Origin: Sclerotinia nivalis
Lineage: Eukaryota > Ascomycota > Leotiomycetes > Helotiales > Sclerotiniaceae
DNA length: 64,000 nt
Direction: 5' to 3'
Assembly: GCA_029531795.1 (NCBI GenBank)
Contig: JAPEIS010000006.1
Coordinates: 1,736,001-1,800,000, forward strand
Shown here: in pieces, positions 48,151 to 60,376 of the stretch
Numbering within the stretch: the stretch's first letter is position 1
How the letters are laid out: each line of letters opens with the position of its first letter
Translations under genes and position numbers: made by a program
Notes under the pieces: model-generated
Database searches by the model: none
The model's input: only the letters and a program-made list of their open reading frames with translations
What the model was told of the DNA's origin: nothing

Positions 48151-48176
48151 TACCTACTATACCTAGGTAGTAGGTA
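48151..48176. repeat. Perfect inverted repeat, 9-bp arms
   Basis: TACCTACTA and TAGTAGGTA flank the 8-bp spacer TACCTAGG. The left arm equals the unit of the adjacent heptanucleotide array. Confidence 0.85.
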
Positions 48177-48184
48177 TTACTTTT

Positions 48185-48335
48185 TACCTACTATCTACTG
48201 CCTACTGCCTACTACCTACTATCTACTACCTACTACCTACTACCTACTACCTACTACCTACTACCTACTACCTACTACCTACTACCTACTACCTACTACC
48301 TACTACCTACTACCTACTACCTACTACCTACTACT
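48185..48335. repeat. Heptanucleotide array (CCTACTA)n, about 21 units
   Basis: About 150 bp of CCTACTA units. The left end is variable (CTATCTACTG, CCTACTG), the middle is uniform over at least 15 units, and the right end decays into CTACTTTCTACTCC. One strand is almost free of G. Confidence 0.95.
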
Positions 48336-48953
48336 TTCTACTCCTACTTCCTACTACTTTATCCTCAGGGAGTTGAAGGTGGATAAGAGTACTATTAGGT
48401 CGATAACCTCATACTACTAGGTGGGTAGGTGGATAATACTAGAACATCATGAACTTATTATTATCATGAAGCTAATCTATTTTATTTTGTTTGTCTCGAT
48501 TTCACCCTATCACAATGTGCCATCAATTCACCAAAATCCTTTACCGATGATTTTGGCAATCATTTTCAGTAAATGGTCACCGTATTTTTAGTGTCTAATC
48601 TCTATGGCCTCAACTTATCTTTCCCTCTCTATTTACAAAACCACCACTTCTCCTTCCACCCATCCTCGAAAATCTACTTACAATTCAAATTCACATTAAC
48701 GATCCATGATTACGATTTTAATGATACTCTTCATATCTTATTCAACAATTCATCAAACATAAGACCTCGAAAGTACACCATTTAGGATTCTTACTGCGAC
48801 AAACCGATCAACCGGCGCATTTAACCATCCAACCATCACTTTAAAGGACTCGGATGCTCCTCCTTGTCCTTACAATTAGATACAATCAAAGTGTCTACTC
48901 ATAATACAAGCCAGGATGATCTGCAGGATACAGCGACACATAGCCTAGATGTT

Positions 48954-51900
48954 ATGGACACTCAAAATCATGATGGAACGACGGCTACAGGACATGGGGA
49001 CTTGCCTACCAGCATTGTCGCTCGAAAAGATAAAACCGGTTCCACCACTAATACTATCAAAAGCTCGACTTCTTCCGGAAGAATATCCTCTCCACGGGTG
49101 ACTGTAACTGATTCCGAGACTATAATGGACGTGGACATGCCCGATGCGCCTCTTGAGGATATTGATGTGAAGAGTGATTCAGAAGCAGAAACAATCGTCT
49201 TACCAGGCAAGGATGGCCACTCGCCCTCGAAAACTCGAAAATCGATTAAACATGAAGATAAGAGTGACGATGAAGATATTCGGAAGCCGTCCGAGTCAAG
49301 GAAGCGGGAAAGTCTATCACTGGAAGCACTTTCTCAAACCGAAAATCACACAGGAAGGCGCAAACGTCCTAGGGTAGAATCATTTGGATTAAGCAAATCT
49401 CATCCTAGCAATGGAAGATTATCCAACCTACAAGACAAACGACATTCGTCTCTTCCCAAATCCTCTGCGCCAGAATTGAGACTTAACAGATCGCCATCGC
49501 CACCTTTATCCATTCTTGACAGCCTTGACAAGGCTAAATCCGTCGATAGAGCTTTTCCACGGGACAAACAGAACACATCAGACTCTGGTGATGACCATGT
49601 GGATCGCGAAGATCGGAAACAAGAGCGACATCAAAATATTGCCTTAAATGGTACTCAAAGCAAAGAAAACACTCCATCCTTGGACAACCATCCAGAAAGT
49701 ACTGCTGGCGTCGCGAAGGAACGATCGGAGTCTCCTCACCACGGACGTCCTCACAAACGTAGTATTTCTACTCAATTCCCCTTGAAATCTATCCATGGTT
49801 CAAGCCATAGGAGAGGACGAATACCACCTCCTCTTCTATCTACCGAGTACCAATCAGACGACTCTTCTGCCAGCGGCCGTTCACATCCTCGCAGCTCTCG
49901 ACCGCGGCAACGCACAGCCCCTGCTATTAGAGATTCTATCATGACATCCGCCGCCCTTCGTGAAAGAAAACGGACAGATAGCTCAGGCGCAACCACGTTA
50001 TTGCAACTTGTCCGCAAGGACAATATCACAGGAGTGACAGATGAATTGAACAAGCATCCTCAAGACTTAAATCAGGCGGACAATGCATTGAACACACCAC
50101 TGCATGCTGCAAGTCTTGTGGGTTATGTTCAAATTGCGAAATTGCTCTTGGCCAAAGGATGCACTGTGGACGTAGTTAATGAGGCGGGTGACACACCCCT
50201 TCATGATGCCATTGAAAATGGTCATGTTGAAGTTGTGAAACTACTTCTAGAGCATGGTGCTAACCCGCGCAAGGCAAAAAAGGTGGGGGGTGACGAGCCT
50301 AGTGACCTAGCAGCGGCCTATCGTGGGGGGGAGGACGACATGGCGGGGGAAACGAGGAAAGACATGCAGCGACTTATCGAAGATGCCAAGATTAAGAGTG
50401 ATGCGTCCGGAAACAGTCTCTTGAGCGATCAAACAACTGTAGAAAGTATAGATCACGATACTTCCTCAAAATATAGCCCTCGCCACAGCCCTACGTCCGA
50501 ATATCCTAATGTCCCGAACCGTATACGGGCACGCTCGAATAAAACCACGGACCAAGATCTATACCGAGACCTGAGTAAGGTGGAAATGCTTCGTGAAGCA
50601 TGTCAGAACGCCGATTACCAAAATGTTTCTAAATGGTTAGATGTTAATCAGGGTCGGAAGGATGCCAAATCTCTTCTCATAGCGGCAAAAGCTGGCGACC
50701 TCTTTGCTGTCGAGCTAATGCTTGGACTAGGTAATTTTGATCGCGACCCCGAACCTTTGAGGAGTGAAGACCCCCGCTGGTCTACTCCAATGCTTTGTGC
50801 TATTGATAAAGGACATATTGACGTGATTAAATGCTTGCTTTCAGGAGATTTCGACCCGACTAAACGATGGAATAATAAAACTTATTATGAAATCGCGCAG
50901 GAAAGAGAGAGGGGGGGCCACAACTATGAGATAGTTGTTGAAAAACTTAAAGAAGCTTTCAATAATTATTCGAAACCAGCTAAACCTTCGCCCTCTAAAT
51001 CTCGTTCTCCTAAACTCCATCGAGACGCCGATCGCGGCCGTGATTCCAAGCGGCCAGTAAGGAATGCCCGTGATCGATCTTCACCGTCGCGAAAGAGAAG
51101 CCCTTCAAAAATGTTGGACAGAGGCACAGACTCGCAGAAAGGCCAGCACGGAAGTAGTTCATCCCTTCGCCAAAGCCACAACGCGCAAACCCAAGCAAGA
51201 AGGGGTCCAGGACGTCCAAGAAAGGAGGAAAATAACGCATTGCATCCGACTTCAGACACGGAAAGCACTCCTCTAGGACCCCCTAAGAAAAAGTTGCAAG
51301 CACCAAAGGTAACAGAACCCGATGCTGCCGCAATGTCATCTGAGAATGAACCTTCAAAGCCACGGCGTAAGCTTGTCTCTGGCAAAGAACTAAAAGGAGA
51401 ACGGGATAAACAAAGACGTGGAAGTATTGCATCGAATGTTTCTACCACATCTGTTCCAGATCGACGCGGGGTAGACGAGTTGAAGCATGCAGATGGCAAA
51501 CATAGAAATGCAAGCGTCGCACGATTAAGCGAACCTGCCGATGAAGACCTAACGTCAAAACGTTTAAGCACGGAGACAGGTTCTGACAAGGGCGAGAGAC
51601 ATGACAAAACCAAAGGTACAAAACGAGATAGTTCCAAAGACAGACTCGCCTCTATCCGCAGCGACAAAAGCCCGATAAAACGACAACGTCGGAGCACAAC
51701 ACCGCCTCCCACAGGTATACTTGACACAATGGCTACCACTGAGGTTGATGGAGCCCCGTCGAAACGCCGAAGATTAGAGGGACTTTCGAAGCACGTAGTC
51801 ATGGATCAGAACACACCAAATTCGTCTCCTGACCATCCAGCGCCCAATTTTGATTTAATAACTTCTCAGGACAAGTCAAACCCAAAGACTACAAAGGAGA

Positions 51901-53460
51901 ATACATCGAAAATTTCTTCCAAGAGCGCGGAAGAGAGTGAGACATGTTTCAACAAAGAGAACGAGGAAGCTCAAGCAGCCAAGAAAATCGAGCTCACAAA
52001 TCCCGCCGATCTGGAACACAAGAATCAGGCAAAATTGGCTCGTGAAGTTCGGGAGGCTAAACAGCAGGCCAAAGAAGCTAAAGAAGCTCGGGAGGCGATA
52101 GCATTGGAGGAGGCGAGAGAAGCCAAGGAGAGAGAGGTAAAGGAGAGAGAAGCAAAAGAAAGAGAAGCAAAGGAGGCGAAGGAAGCCCAAGAAGCCAAGG
52201 AGGCTCAGGAGAAACTAGTCATCGAGGAGGAAGCTGCGAAGCGAGCACAGGAAGAAGAAGATCGAAAAATACGACAAGCTCAGGAAGAGCGCGACAGGGC
52301 AGAACAAAGGCGGTTGTATGATGAACAGAAAAGAATAGATCGAGAGAAGTTGGAGCAAAAACGGGCCGCTGCGCAAGAACGAGAACGGCTTGAGAAAGTG
52401 AGACAGGCGCGGGAAAAAGAAGTAGAAAGATTATCGAAACTGCCGCTTCTACTTCGAGCGTTTGATCAACTTCCGCAATCTGAGACGCTCAAAATTGCTT
52501 CTTTGTCCAAGTTCAGGATTATAAAAGGATATCGATATGATACGATTAGACCAAAAGCAACAGGCTACCCCAGTGCTCGGGAGCAATGGATGCTTAATAC
52601 TGACGTTGCGTTACTGCTAGGAGAGAAAGACCTGGAACTATCAAGATGTGAGTAAACTCAAAGAACACGAAAAGGAGTTTATATTTATTGACTGTAATAG
52701 ATACAGCGTGGGAGCGTATCCCATTAGAGATGGAAGTCAAAGAAGCTATATGGCCCCTCGCGCACGCAAAATATTCCCGTGATCCTTTTACACCAGACAT
52801 TCTTCTCGGTTTGCATGAACGCCTTTGCCTGGAAGAACAAGCTAAATCTTTATTCTTTGGGCTCGATCTTTTCTTCGTAAAAGTATGTGCCTTGTTTTTC
52901 TGGAAATGGTTTGCTTACTTACACTATCACAGGTCTCTGAATTTATGTTCATTGTACCAAGTTTTCCTCACCTACGAGGTCTTGAAATGGCTGTCGAATA
53001 CCAGGAGCTTGTGCCTTTAGGCGCCCTTCCTCTTAACAAATATGAACAAGATTTGGATTACGATTCCAGCAATCCATTCTGGCCTGCTCCCCAAAGATAC
53101 ATCGATGGATTGTTAGTCACACATTCAAAAATCGAAACAAAAACGAGTACGAAACCTTTCCCGGAATCCAAAGTATCAAGACGAGAATTATCCAACGACA
53201 AAGAGTTAATCGCCTTGGCATTGGCCAGGTCACAAATGCTTTGCAACTCGAGGTCGAATTATCGGCCATACATGGTACCGCAGGATCAAGACAATATCAC
53301 CCCACCACACTCTGACCGATCTAGATCGCTCCACGAAGAAGGTCTGATTCAAGAATCTACTTCTGACGTAACCAACCTATCACATCATCTTGATCTTCCG
53401 AACGGAGCCCCTACTATTCTCAACGGAACCATTATGCGTGCGGCGGATATACTGGAATGA
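48954..53460 (+). CDS. Ankyrin-repeat chromatin protein, Hos4/Set3C type, 1467 aa
   Basis: Exons are 48954-52647, 52701-52882 and 52933-53460; introns are 53 and 50 nt. The frame is open upstream to 48864 (TTG), but 48954 is its first ATG. A disordered acidic/basic N-terminus (~1-340) precedes ankyrin repeats at ~345-450 (NTPLHAASLVGYVQIAKLLL, then DTPLHDAIENGHVEVVKLLL). A second degenerate ankyrin block is at ~540-650. An AT-hook-like GPGRPRK lies near 750. Residues ~1020-1160 are a long charged helix of repeated EAKEARE-type units. The conserved C-terminal domain starts LPLLLRAFDQLP and includes YPSAREQWMLNTDVALLLGEKDLELSRYTAWERIP-type sequence. This architecture is that of fungal Hos4-like subunits of the Set3/Hos2 deacetylase complex. 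The family call is moderate; nuclear location is likely. Confidence 0.8.
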
Positions 53461-54690
53461 GTGATGTAGTAATACTATACTTGCTATGCTTGTTAAATAA
53501 GCATTGTATATAAAGCATACCCGCAGGATGACTTTGGAGGGTTGTGTATATATTCCCCGTCAGCGGAGTGTCATACTATGTAAATTAATGACACTTTTTT
53601 TTAACAAAATCCTTGATACCACGTTATTGTACACAAATCGAGATTCCAAATGTTGTGAGAGACCAGGCGAAGTGATACTTTTTCATATCCAAGTCCCATC
53701 CCAATCCCAATCCCAAGTATCCAAAAGGTCTGAGATAGCAGTGGCCATATTCGAGAAGTGATGGTGTCTTCGACAAGGAAATTCCAAACCGCCGGGACAA
53801 GGGGTGCGAGAAGCCCTTTAAACTATATGCCAATCGAAAGACGCAGTCAACGTGGATTGTCGGGCCTTTGGCGAAATGATGTATATACATAGGAGTGAAG
53901 AAGTTTCGTGGTTCGATGTAGCTTTCCCTTTTAAAAACGCGTCTTCATCACCTATTGGTTGTAGAAATGAATGTTAGATCCCCTATGACTTTTTTGGGGT
54001 TTTGTCGAATTCGAATCCAGGAATGTGACTAGGTGGTGGCTTTTTGAGGGTGCTCTTCTCCTCTTCTTGGGGTAATTGCAATGATATTTCCGTAAACGCC
54101 CTTTAATGGAATGGATCGAACGCATATGATTCTTCACGAGAGCGCCAGTGTCTAGCATCGAATACGTCTGCGAGATCATGTCCGGTTCTGCATCGCTCGA
54201 TAAAAATGGGAAACGAAATCGCAAGATTATTCTGGGACGTGAGGATTAGGAGGGTTGTAAGTTTGCGTATAGGATCTTGTCGGTTTATTTGATCACTCCT
54301 ATTTCGAAAGATTATTTGGGGAAGCATGGGATGAGTATCCCGGTGACGTTGGCGTATATGTTAGATTCTCTGCTGCATTTTTCTCCAAAGGAAGTTTGGA
54401 CTAAGATGAGGCGATGAGGTGTTAAATGAAGGTGCGAGATATTCATAATGGTTTAAACATTCAAAAGGTTGCTGGGGATGTATTAAAACTAAGCATTCCG
54501 ATAAGGTAAAACCCGACCCCGCCTGCCCGCTTAAAGCGAGGGGCAAATATCGCTATCAGTAGGTAACAGCTACATCATCGAAATAAGTCACAAACAAACC
54601 ACCATCTAAACTCCCCTTCATTTGTTTTGCGTGCTTCCTTCAGTTTTCCTTTCGATACCCAACTTTATAAAGATCAAGAATACAAATAAT
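53461..54690. other. Intergenic with a stop-interrupted minus-strand frame
   Basis: 1.2 kb between two plus-strand genes. Contents: 3' end of the ankyrin gene, a short CCCAAT/CCCATC run (53696-53718), the interrupted frame at 53983-54260, and the promoter of the LysM gene from about 54500. Confidence 0.5.
53983..54260 (-). pseudogene. Possible interrupted gene fragment (one in-frame TAA)
   Basis: On the minus strand a frame reads AISFPIFIERCRTGHDLADV and RHWRSREESYAFDPFH, meets a TAA at 54105-54103, then continues in the same frame for 39 codons as RAFTEISLQLPQEEEKSTLK, then PPSHIPGFEFDKTPKKS and a stop at 53985-53983. Both parts look protein-like, and the upstream edge fits a splice acceptor (CCTAATCCTCACGTCCCAG). 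I do not recognise a family. It may be a decayed gene, a last exon with an unseen intron, or chance. Confidence 0.25.
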
Positions 54691-55859
54691 ATGAATCAGG
54701 TATCCTGCTGCACTTGTGCACGTCTGCTTGCGCAGATAGGAAGTAATGGGTCGGGGAGTGAACCACCTTCTTATTCGGCATCTACGGCGGGAAATGATTC
54801 CTCCTTCAGATCGAGAAGAAGGAGTTTGAGTTTCGATGAGAAAGCGAAAGAAGCTGAAGTATTTTCGGAGAAGGGTGAAGCATATGATTGGGAAAAGGAA
54901 AAGGAAGACATGATTTGGAAAGAGGAGGAAGGGAGTGGTAGGAGAGCAGATAGGAGATTATCATGCTGTGGCCGCATTATTTGCGGAGAATGTATGGAAC
55001 GCAATGAAAGATTCAGAATTTATTGTCCTTTTTGTCAGGTTAGGAGTGGAGAGATTATGGACGGGGATACGATATCAGATTCCACAGACTTCAAACCAGC
55101 AACGAAAGATAAGCCGCCCTCTTATGAAGAGACCATCGGTTGCCGCTCCTCGCATTCTCAAACTTCCCTCCCGGTCTATCGCCACACCCTCTTCTCCAAA
55201 TCACAACAACAATCACTGGCACAACAACAAAAACAATCACAATCACAATCACAACTAGACGACACACTCCACTTCCTCTCCCACAGCACCGATTCCGTGA
55301 CTTCCCTTTCGCTCCGCTACGGTGTCCCAATCGAGGTATTGCGAAAGAAAAACGGTATAACAAGCGACCATCTTCTTCTCGCTAGGAAAACAATATTGAT
55401 ACCTGGGGAATGGTACAAGGGCGGTGCGAGTTTGAGTCCGCGGCCTGTGGGGGGAGAGGAGGAGGAGAGGAGGAAAGCGAGTGTGAGGAGGTTTATGGTG
55501 GGGTGTAAAGTTTTTGAGTAAGTTTAGTTGTGATTATTTTCGCTCGGGTGTTCGAATGGGAGAGAGGGAAGAGGGTGATGGAGGAGTTGGGGCATTAGGT
55601 TTATGTAATGAGTGTGAAGCGGAAGAACTGGAATTGGGTAATGTGGAATGAAGAATGGAAGGCTAACATTAGATTCTTCATTAGATATGATGTCGCAGTC
55701 CTCTATCTCGAGCAAGCGAACTACGATCTAGAGCTCGCAATGGGAGTATATAGAGATGACGAGAGATGGGAAAAGGAAAATCCTATCTCAGATAAAGGGA
55801 AGGGCAAAAGGAAGACTGAATTTGATGTTGGGAGACGAAGATTCACAGGACAGAGATAA
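54691..55859 (+). CDS. Intracellular LysM protein with Cys-rich zinc-finger-like region, 333 aa
   Basis: Exons are 54691-55517 and 55685-55859 with a 167-nt intron; the joint GA+A makes KVFE-YDVAVLYLEQ, with a GCTAAC branch. The start at 54691 (MNQVSCCTC) is preferred to 54622, which would add 23 residues. Cysteine pairs CCTC (6-9), then RRLSCCGRIICGECMERNER and YCPFC (~90-120) form a split RING/treble-clef-like pattern. A PPSYEE motif follows at ~143. The LysM domain is ~191-238 (STDSVTSLSLRYGVPIEVLR, then LLLARKTILIPGEW). The C-terminal ~30 residues, VLYLEQANYDLELAMGVYRDD, look UBA-like. No signal peptide, so it is not a secreted chitin-binding effector. The combination suggests a cytosolic adaptor, perhaps in ubiquitin or membrane traffic; function unknown. 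Confidence 0.78.
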
Positions 55860-56092
55860 TTTAAATTTTGACCCGCATACAATGAATGCTGTAAGATTCA
55901 ACGTTTCAGATTCTGTTTTGGTTTTTGTATTTTAAATAAGGATCATGAGGTTCATTATATGGTGCATACTGAGCACTTTGTATAAATACAGCACCGTCTG
56001 ATATAAACCCCCTGCAGTAAACTACGCCAGGTTAATATGCCGATCGTGTGCGAATATCCTAAAAGATTTGTTAGCCTCATATTCTCCCTAAA

Positions 56093-59000
56093 TTATATAT
56101 TGTGGTAGTTTACCGAAATTTTTCTCTCAATCTCCCTAACCGAGCGGTCCAACTCTCCTGCAATCATTTGTTTCTTGTCCGTTGGCAAGAGGGTATATCT
56201 TTCGCATAAATCTCCATCAATAACGCCCTTCACTGGCACATAATAACTTCGGTATATTAGGTGATCTCTTCCAGCCAGGGGCGGGTCTTCTGATCTGAGA
56301 TGCTGTTCTAAAGTCTGAAAGAAGTCTACGTCCTCTCGACTAACGAATGGTATCAAGATACCAAGTGTACCTTGAAGTCCAGCCCACAATAAGCAATCTC
56401 TACCTCCGGCAACGAGGTTTGTCTTTTGAATGCTCATAGGAATATCCTGGGCATAGTTGTGCGCCATTAATGTTAAACGATGTGGAGCTCCAGCTAGGTA
56501 TTGGCGTTCATGCAGGAGATGGGCACCGGAACCTTCTTCATCCGCTTCCTCGCTGGCTTTAGGGGGGCAACGGAGAAGCCAGAGATTGCCAAACTTGTCC
56601 CCTCCTGCAACAGTCTCATAATCGACCATGGTAGTACATGACGTCCACCTTGCGATTGTGTCATCCACGAATGGAATGAGTCTGTTTTCCTGGAATTTGT
56701 ACACAACCATGGTGATACTCTCTTGAACGTCACTTACAATGATGCGACTACCTTGAGTTTGCAGTCCAACTATCATATTAGGTGCAACTTCGGATTGTGC
56801 TTTTCGTAGGAGTTGGCGCATTCCAAGGTCATATATGCGTAGATCTTTTCCAACTCCAGCTAATAGTCTACCCTGGAAAGCAAGTAGTGCCATGGGTGGT
56901 TCCTCGACTTTCGTTTTGTGTATAAACTCAAGCTCTTTGCCGTCCTCGTGGAAACGATACACGTGAATGAAACCTGCAGAGGATGATCTTGGGCTAACCA
57001 CCAAATCCTTACCAGTTCCGACAACCAGGAATGTTTCGTCTTCTTGACTGGCGAAAGCAACAACAGCGACGCTGACTGCCGATTCGTTGTCCTCAAGGTG
57101 AATTGTAGTCAAAACTTTCTTTTCGGTCACGGGATCAACAACAGAGATACAAGAAGCCCAATGATTTGTTCCCCTTGGATACCCAAACTCCTCAGGGGGG
57201 AGCACCGTGGCATCGCCATTTACAACCGAAGGATCCTCGAGTAACTTTTGTTTTGTGGCTGGAGAAAGGATGTTGTTATCTGCTTCAACCACGTAGAAAA
57301 GAGGATGTTCAGGGTGTCGGACGAAACGACGAGGAGTGTAGGTTAGAGGAATGGATTCTTGTAAGAGGTTATTGGTGAGTTTTTCGATAGAGAATATTCT
57401 GCGGTGGGTTAGCGTTTGCTCCAGTATAAGTGTAAAATCTCGTGGCTTAATTTGTGTTAAATGTCTCAGAAGGAACAATTGGATTTATAATATTTCATCC
57501 TCATGGTCATGAAGGACATAGGAAGTTTAACGATAAGAAAATCATCATGATATCTGATGCCGTTGAAAATACGTGGAGCTGTTGTTGACGTACCTGAGAT
57601 TTTGTCCTTGAATTCCCACCATTCCTTCGGTACATTGTTCACTACTGAAGTTCCAGCCCCATTCCAAAGCAGGATAATCAAGTGGCGTGAGCATGAATCC
57701 CTTAGTCACAGGGTCTGAGTATCCTAGCCATGGTCTAGAGCTGAGCGCAAGCACTGCAGTCTGACCTTGAACGGATACTCTGAAAAGCTTTACAGGCTTT
57801 GGTCCTAGGAAACGTGTTCGTGTATCGGAGAGCTCTCCGGTCACTTCGTCTAGAACAGTCCGCAAATATACACCGGAATAAAGTCCTATATGAAGATATA
57901 GAGTTGAGCCACCAGAGGATGAGTCCGACATGGCCATAATGGAAAGGGCGTTTGGAGGAGAAGTTAAAGCTTGAACCGACTTGTTCTCTAGCGTTGAATC
58001 GGGATCTAAACTCAGAATGCGGACTGTCGAGTCATCGCAGCCAACAGCTAAGAATTGACTTCTTTGACGTCCTTCGGGAACTTCGCCAAGACTCAGACAG
58101 GTGACTGTGCCGCTCATTTCTTTCTTCTCGTCATACTCAGCGAGAGATCCATCTGAATCCATCTCAAAATAGACAATCTCCCCAGAACTTAACGCTACAG
58201 CAACTTGTCGTTCGTTCGTAGTAGCTGCAACGATTGAGCGATGCTGGGGAGCAGCCCATTCGTTCACGCGACGGTCCGCACGAATGTGACGGATACCTTT
58301 AGGATGAACCTGAATCAAAGAATCCTCGCCAAGTTGCTGCACCGCTAGTGTTGGCGCAGATGATAAAAATCCAGTATCGGTCACTTCTTCCACTGTTTCA
58401 CCGATACTGAGGACTAAAGTACCGTTTGAGAAAGATAGAATGATGTAAGCATCATAAACATCATTTCTAGTGAGCTTTGTCGTCCAAACTGCAGATGGTA
58501 CACCGGGCAGTTCAGATTCAACGATTTCGCTAACTTCCAAACCGTGCTTCAGTGTTCTGAAAGTACTTCGAGCCCCAGTGCCACAAATTGAATAAATTTG
58601 TGGTGCATCCTCATCGGTAAGATTTGCGACTTTGCAATCCATTAAAGGGTTCATCGAGTCGATACTTTCGACTAAGCTCAAATTTTCCGCCGGTCTTGGG
58701 TGAAAATAGACGGGCGTGTATAATTCATTAGTTCCCGTTGGAAAATCATCGCTGACGAATTCTATTTCTTCGTCATCGTCGCCAAGCTTCTCAAATTGGT
58801 AGAATTGATGATTGCCAAACTCGCTTGCAACAAAAAGAAATCCACTTTTAAGGATGCAAAGACTCGCCGCAACAGGCACTGTATCAAAGTACTTGATCTT
58901 GAGACGTTTGACTTCGCCAGTTGGTTGCCCACTATCATCTTCTACCATCTCAATGGTTATCTTGAAGAGATCACCATCATCTGTTTGTAACAAGAAGAAG

Positions 59001-60071
59001 AAGGCTCCTGCAGCACCCTTAAGTTTGTGCATAACACCTGCTACGATATTTCGTTTCCTTTGTGGGTCCTCGGTTGCGCCACGCCGGCGAGGGATAGCAA
59101 CACGAAAGGCTTCTTGGTTAGAATGCCTGTAGGTGATATTGTCCTCCCCACAAACTAAAACTCCACTTGGTCCGTCTGTTCCTCCAGGTACCTGGAAGAG
59201 TATGTTTGCCGTTCGATCGACAGGATCCGACCATTTTCGCACCACATGATTCAGGCCAAGATCCAGTTCATAGTAAACAAGCTGTTTCTCAATATCCTCA
59301 TAGGCCTGACCTGTTGGGTCCTGATCCGACTCTCCATAATCAACCTCGAGAGCAGCAAACACCGGATTTGCGTATCCCACATCCAAGGCTACCAATGCGA
59401 ATACCAAAGTTTGAGCTTTATGGGCTTCCAAAGGAGATGATATAGTGAGCTCCGCCTGGGAATTGCGATTCAGGACATATACGAGCTTGTTCTTCTCCAC
59501 CGATGCGGTTAGACAAGCTCTGCCTTTCGGGTCGACAGCCAAGTATTGACCTGGAACTACTCTTCGAACGCCCGACTTGCCGAAGGTCTCGAGATGTAGT
59601 CGATTGAATTTGTTTTGTGCTGGGATAAACTCGACAATCGTTATACGGCCAGAGTCGGATGTGATGATAATGTAATCTGCGATTGTTTATTTTAGCTTAG
59701 CTCTCCATTATGGCCGATTTTCTATAACACTCGTCCCCATAGGCTGTTCATGTCGGTATGATTCGTGCTGCCATCGATGCTTCAAATCACTAAGTGAAGC
59801 TCAAATGGGATGAGATGAAGGACTTACCCTTATTGCTACCAGCCAGTCTAAAAGCTGCAATGGCTCTGATTATACCAAAGACATCATGTGAAAGCGCTGT
59901 AATAATCTTCCCCTGTGATGGATCTGGCCTATGAAGAGTAAGACGCGAACCAGAAGCGGTCACAATCTGTTGTTCTTTCGTTCCAGCAAATTGTCCGAGT
60001 ATCGCCTGGGTGATGGCGGTAGGAGGGTTGATTGTCAAGCTGTACAGGAATTGGTTTGATGTTGTCGCCAT
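56093..60071 (-). CDS. rse1: Pre-mRNA-splicing factor Rse1 (SF3b subunit 3, SAP130), 1210 aa
   Basis: Three minus-strand exons: 60071-59828, 59676-57594 and 57398-56093; introns of 151 and 195 nt; total 1211 codons. It starts [26 protein letters not shown] and ends [14 protein letters not shown], near the ends typical of the family. Three WD-type beta-propellers are expected. Conserved stretches: [67 protein letters not shown] blocks, and in the CPSF_A C-terminal domain [20 protein letters not shown] and [20 protein letters not shown]. Rse1 is the scaffold of SF3b in the U2 snRNP, at the branch site in the nucleus. Length is standard. It is divergent from mss51 (305 bp). Confidence 0.96.
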
Positions 60072-60376
60072 ATTTTAGCAGCGGCGCAGAAAGTCTGCGC
60101 AGCTTCAGGTAAGATTAATCACTTGGCGCGAAATGACAGAGATGGTATCATTTGTAATGGGTTCGACAAGTAGCTTGTCGCAAAGCTTTGGTGCTCGAGG
60201 TTGTTTTTCCTGAATCTACAAATATTCAAGAGCTAAAAGAGATTCATGCCGCTTTAAGAAAGAATACGCGACCACTTTAACATCGAAATCACCTCATATA
60301 TCAAATTTCTTAAACCCGGCTTGCAAAGCACTTTTACTTCTACAAAATATACGAAACTCAAGGGTGGCTAAGAATC
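60072..60376. promoter_or_regulatory. Bidirectional promoter of rse1 and mss51
   Basis: 305 bp between two divergent ATGs. It has CT-rich sequence toward mss51 (60297-60345). No specific site was recognised. Confidence 0.55.

Larger units (their letters stand above)
47067..48953. other. Intergenic with a long heptanucleotide array
   Basis: 1.9 kb between divergent genes. It contains TACGGAGTA at 48006, a near-copy (TACGGAGCG) at 47405, a hairpin at 48151-48176 and the CCTACTA array at 48185-48335. The last ~400 bp are the promoter and leader of the ankyrin gene. The small frame at 47707-47940 is not convincing. Confidence 0.55.

Noticed and set aside
48185..48335. Telomere-like or CRISPR-like array
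   Set aside because: The unit CCTACTA is neither a telomere repeat (TTAGGG) nor a repeat-spacer array; it is a plain heptanucleotide satellite.
50966..51802. 278-codon minus-strand ORF
   Set aside because: Antisense shadow of the ankyrin gene; its Ser/Leu/Arg bias mirrors the sense codons.
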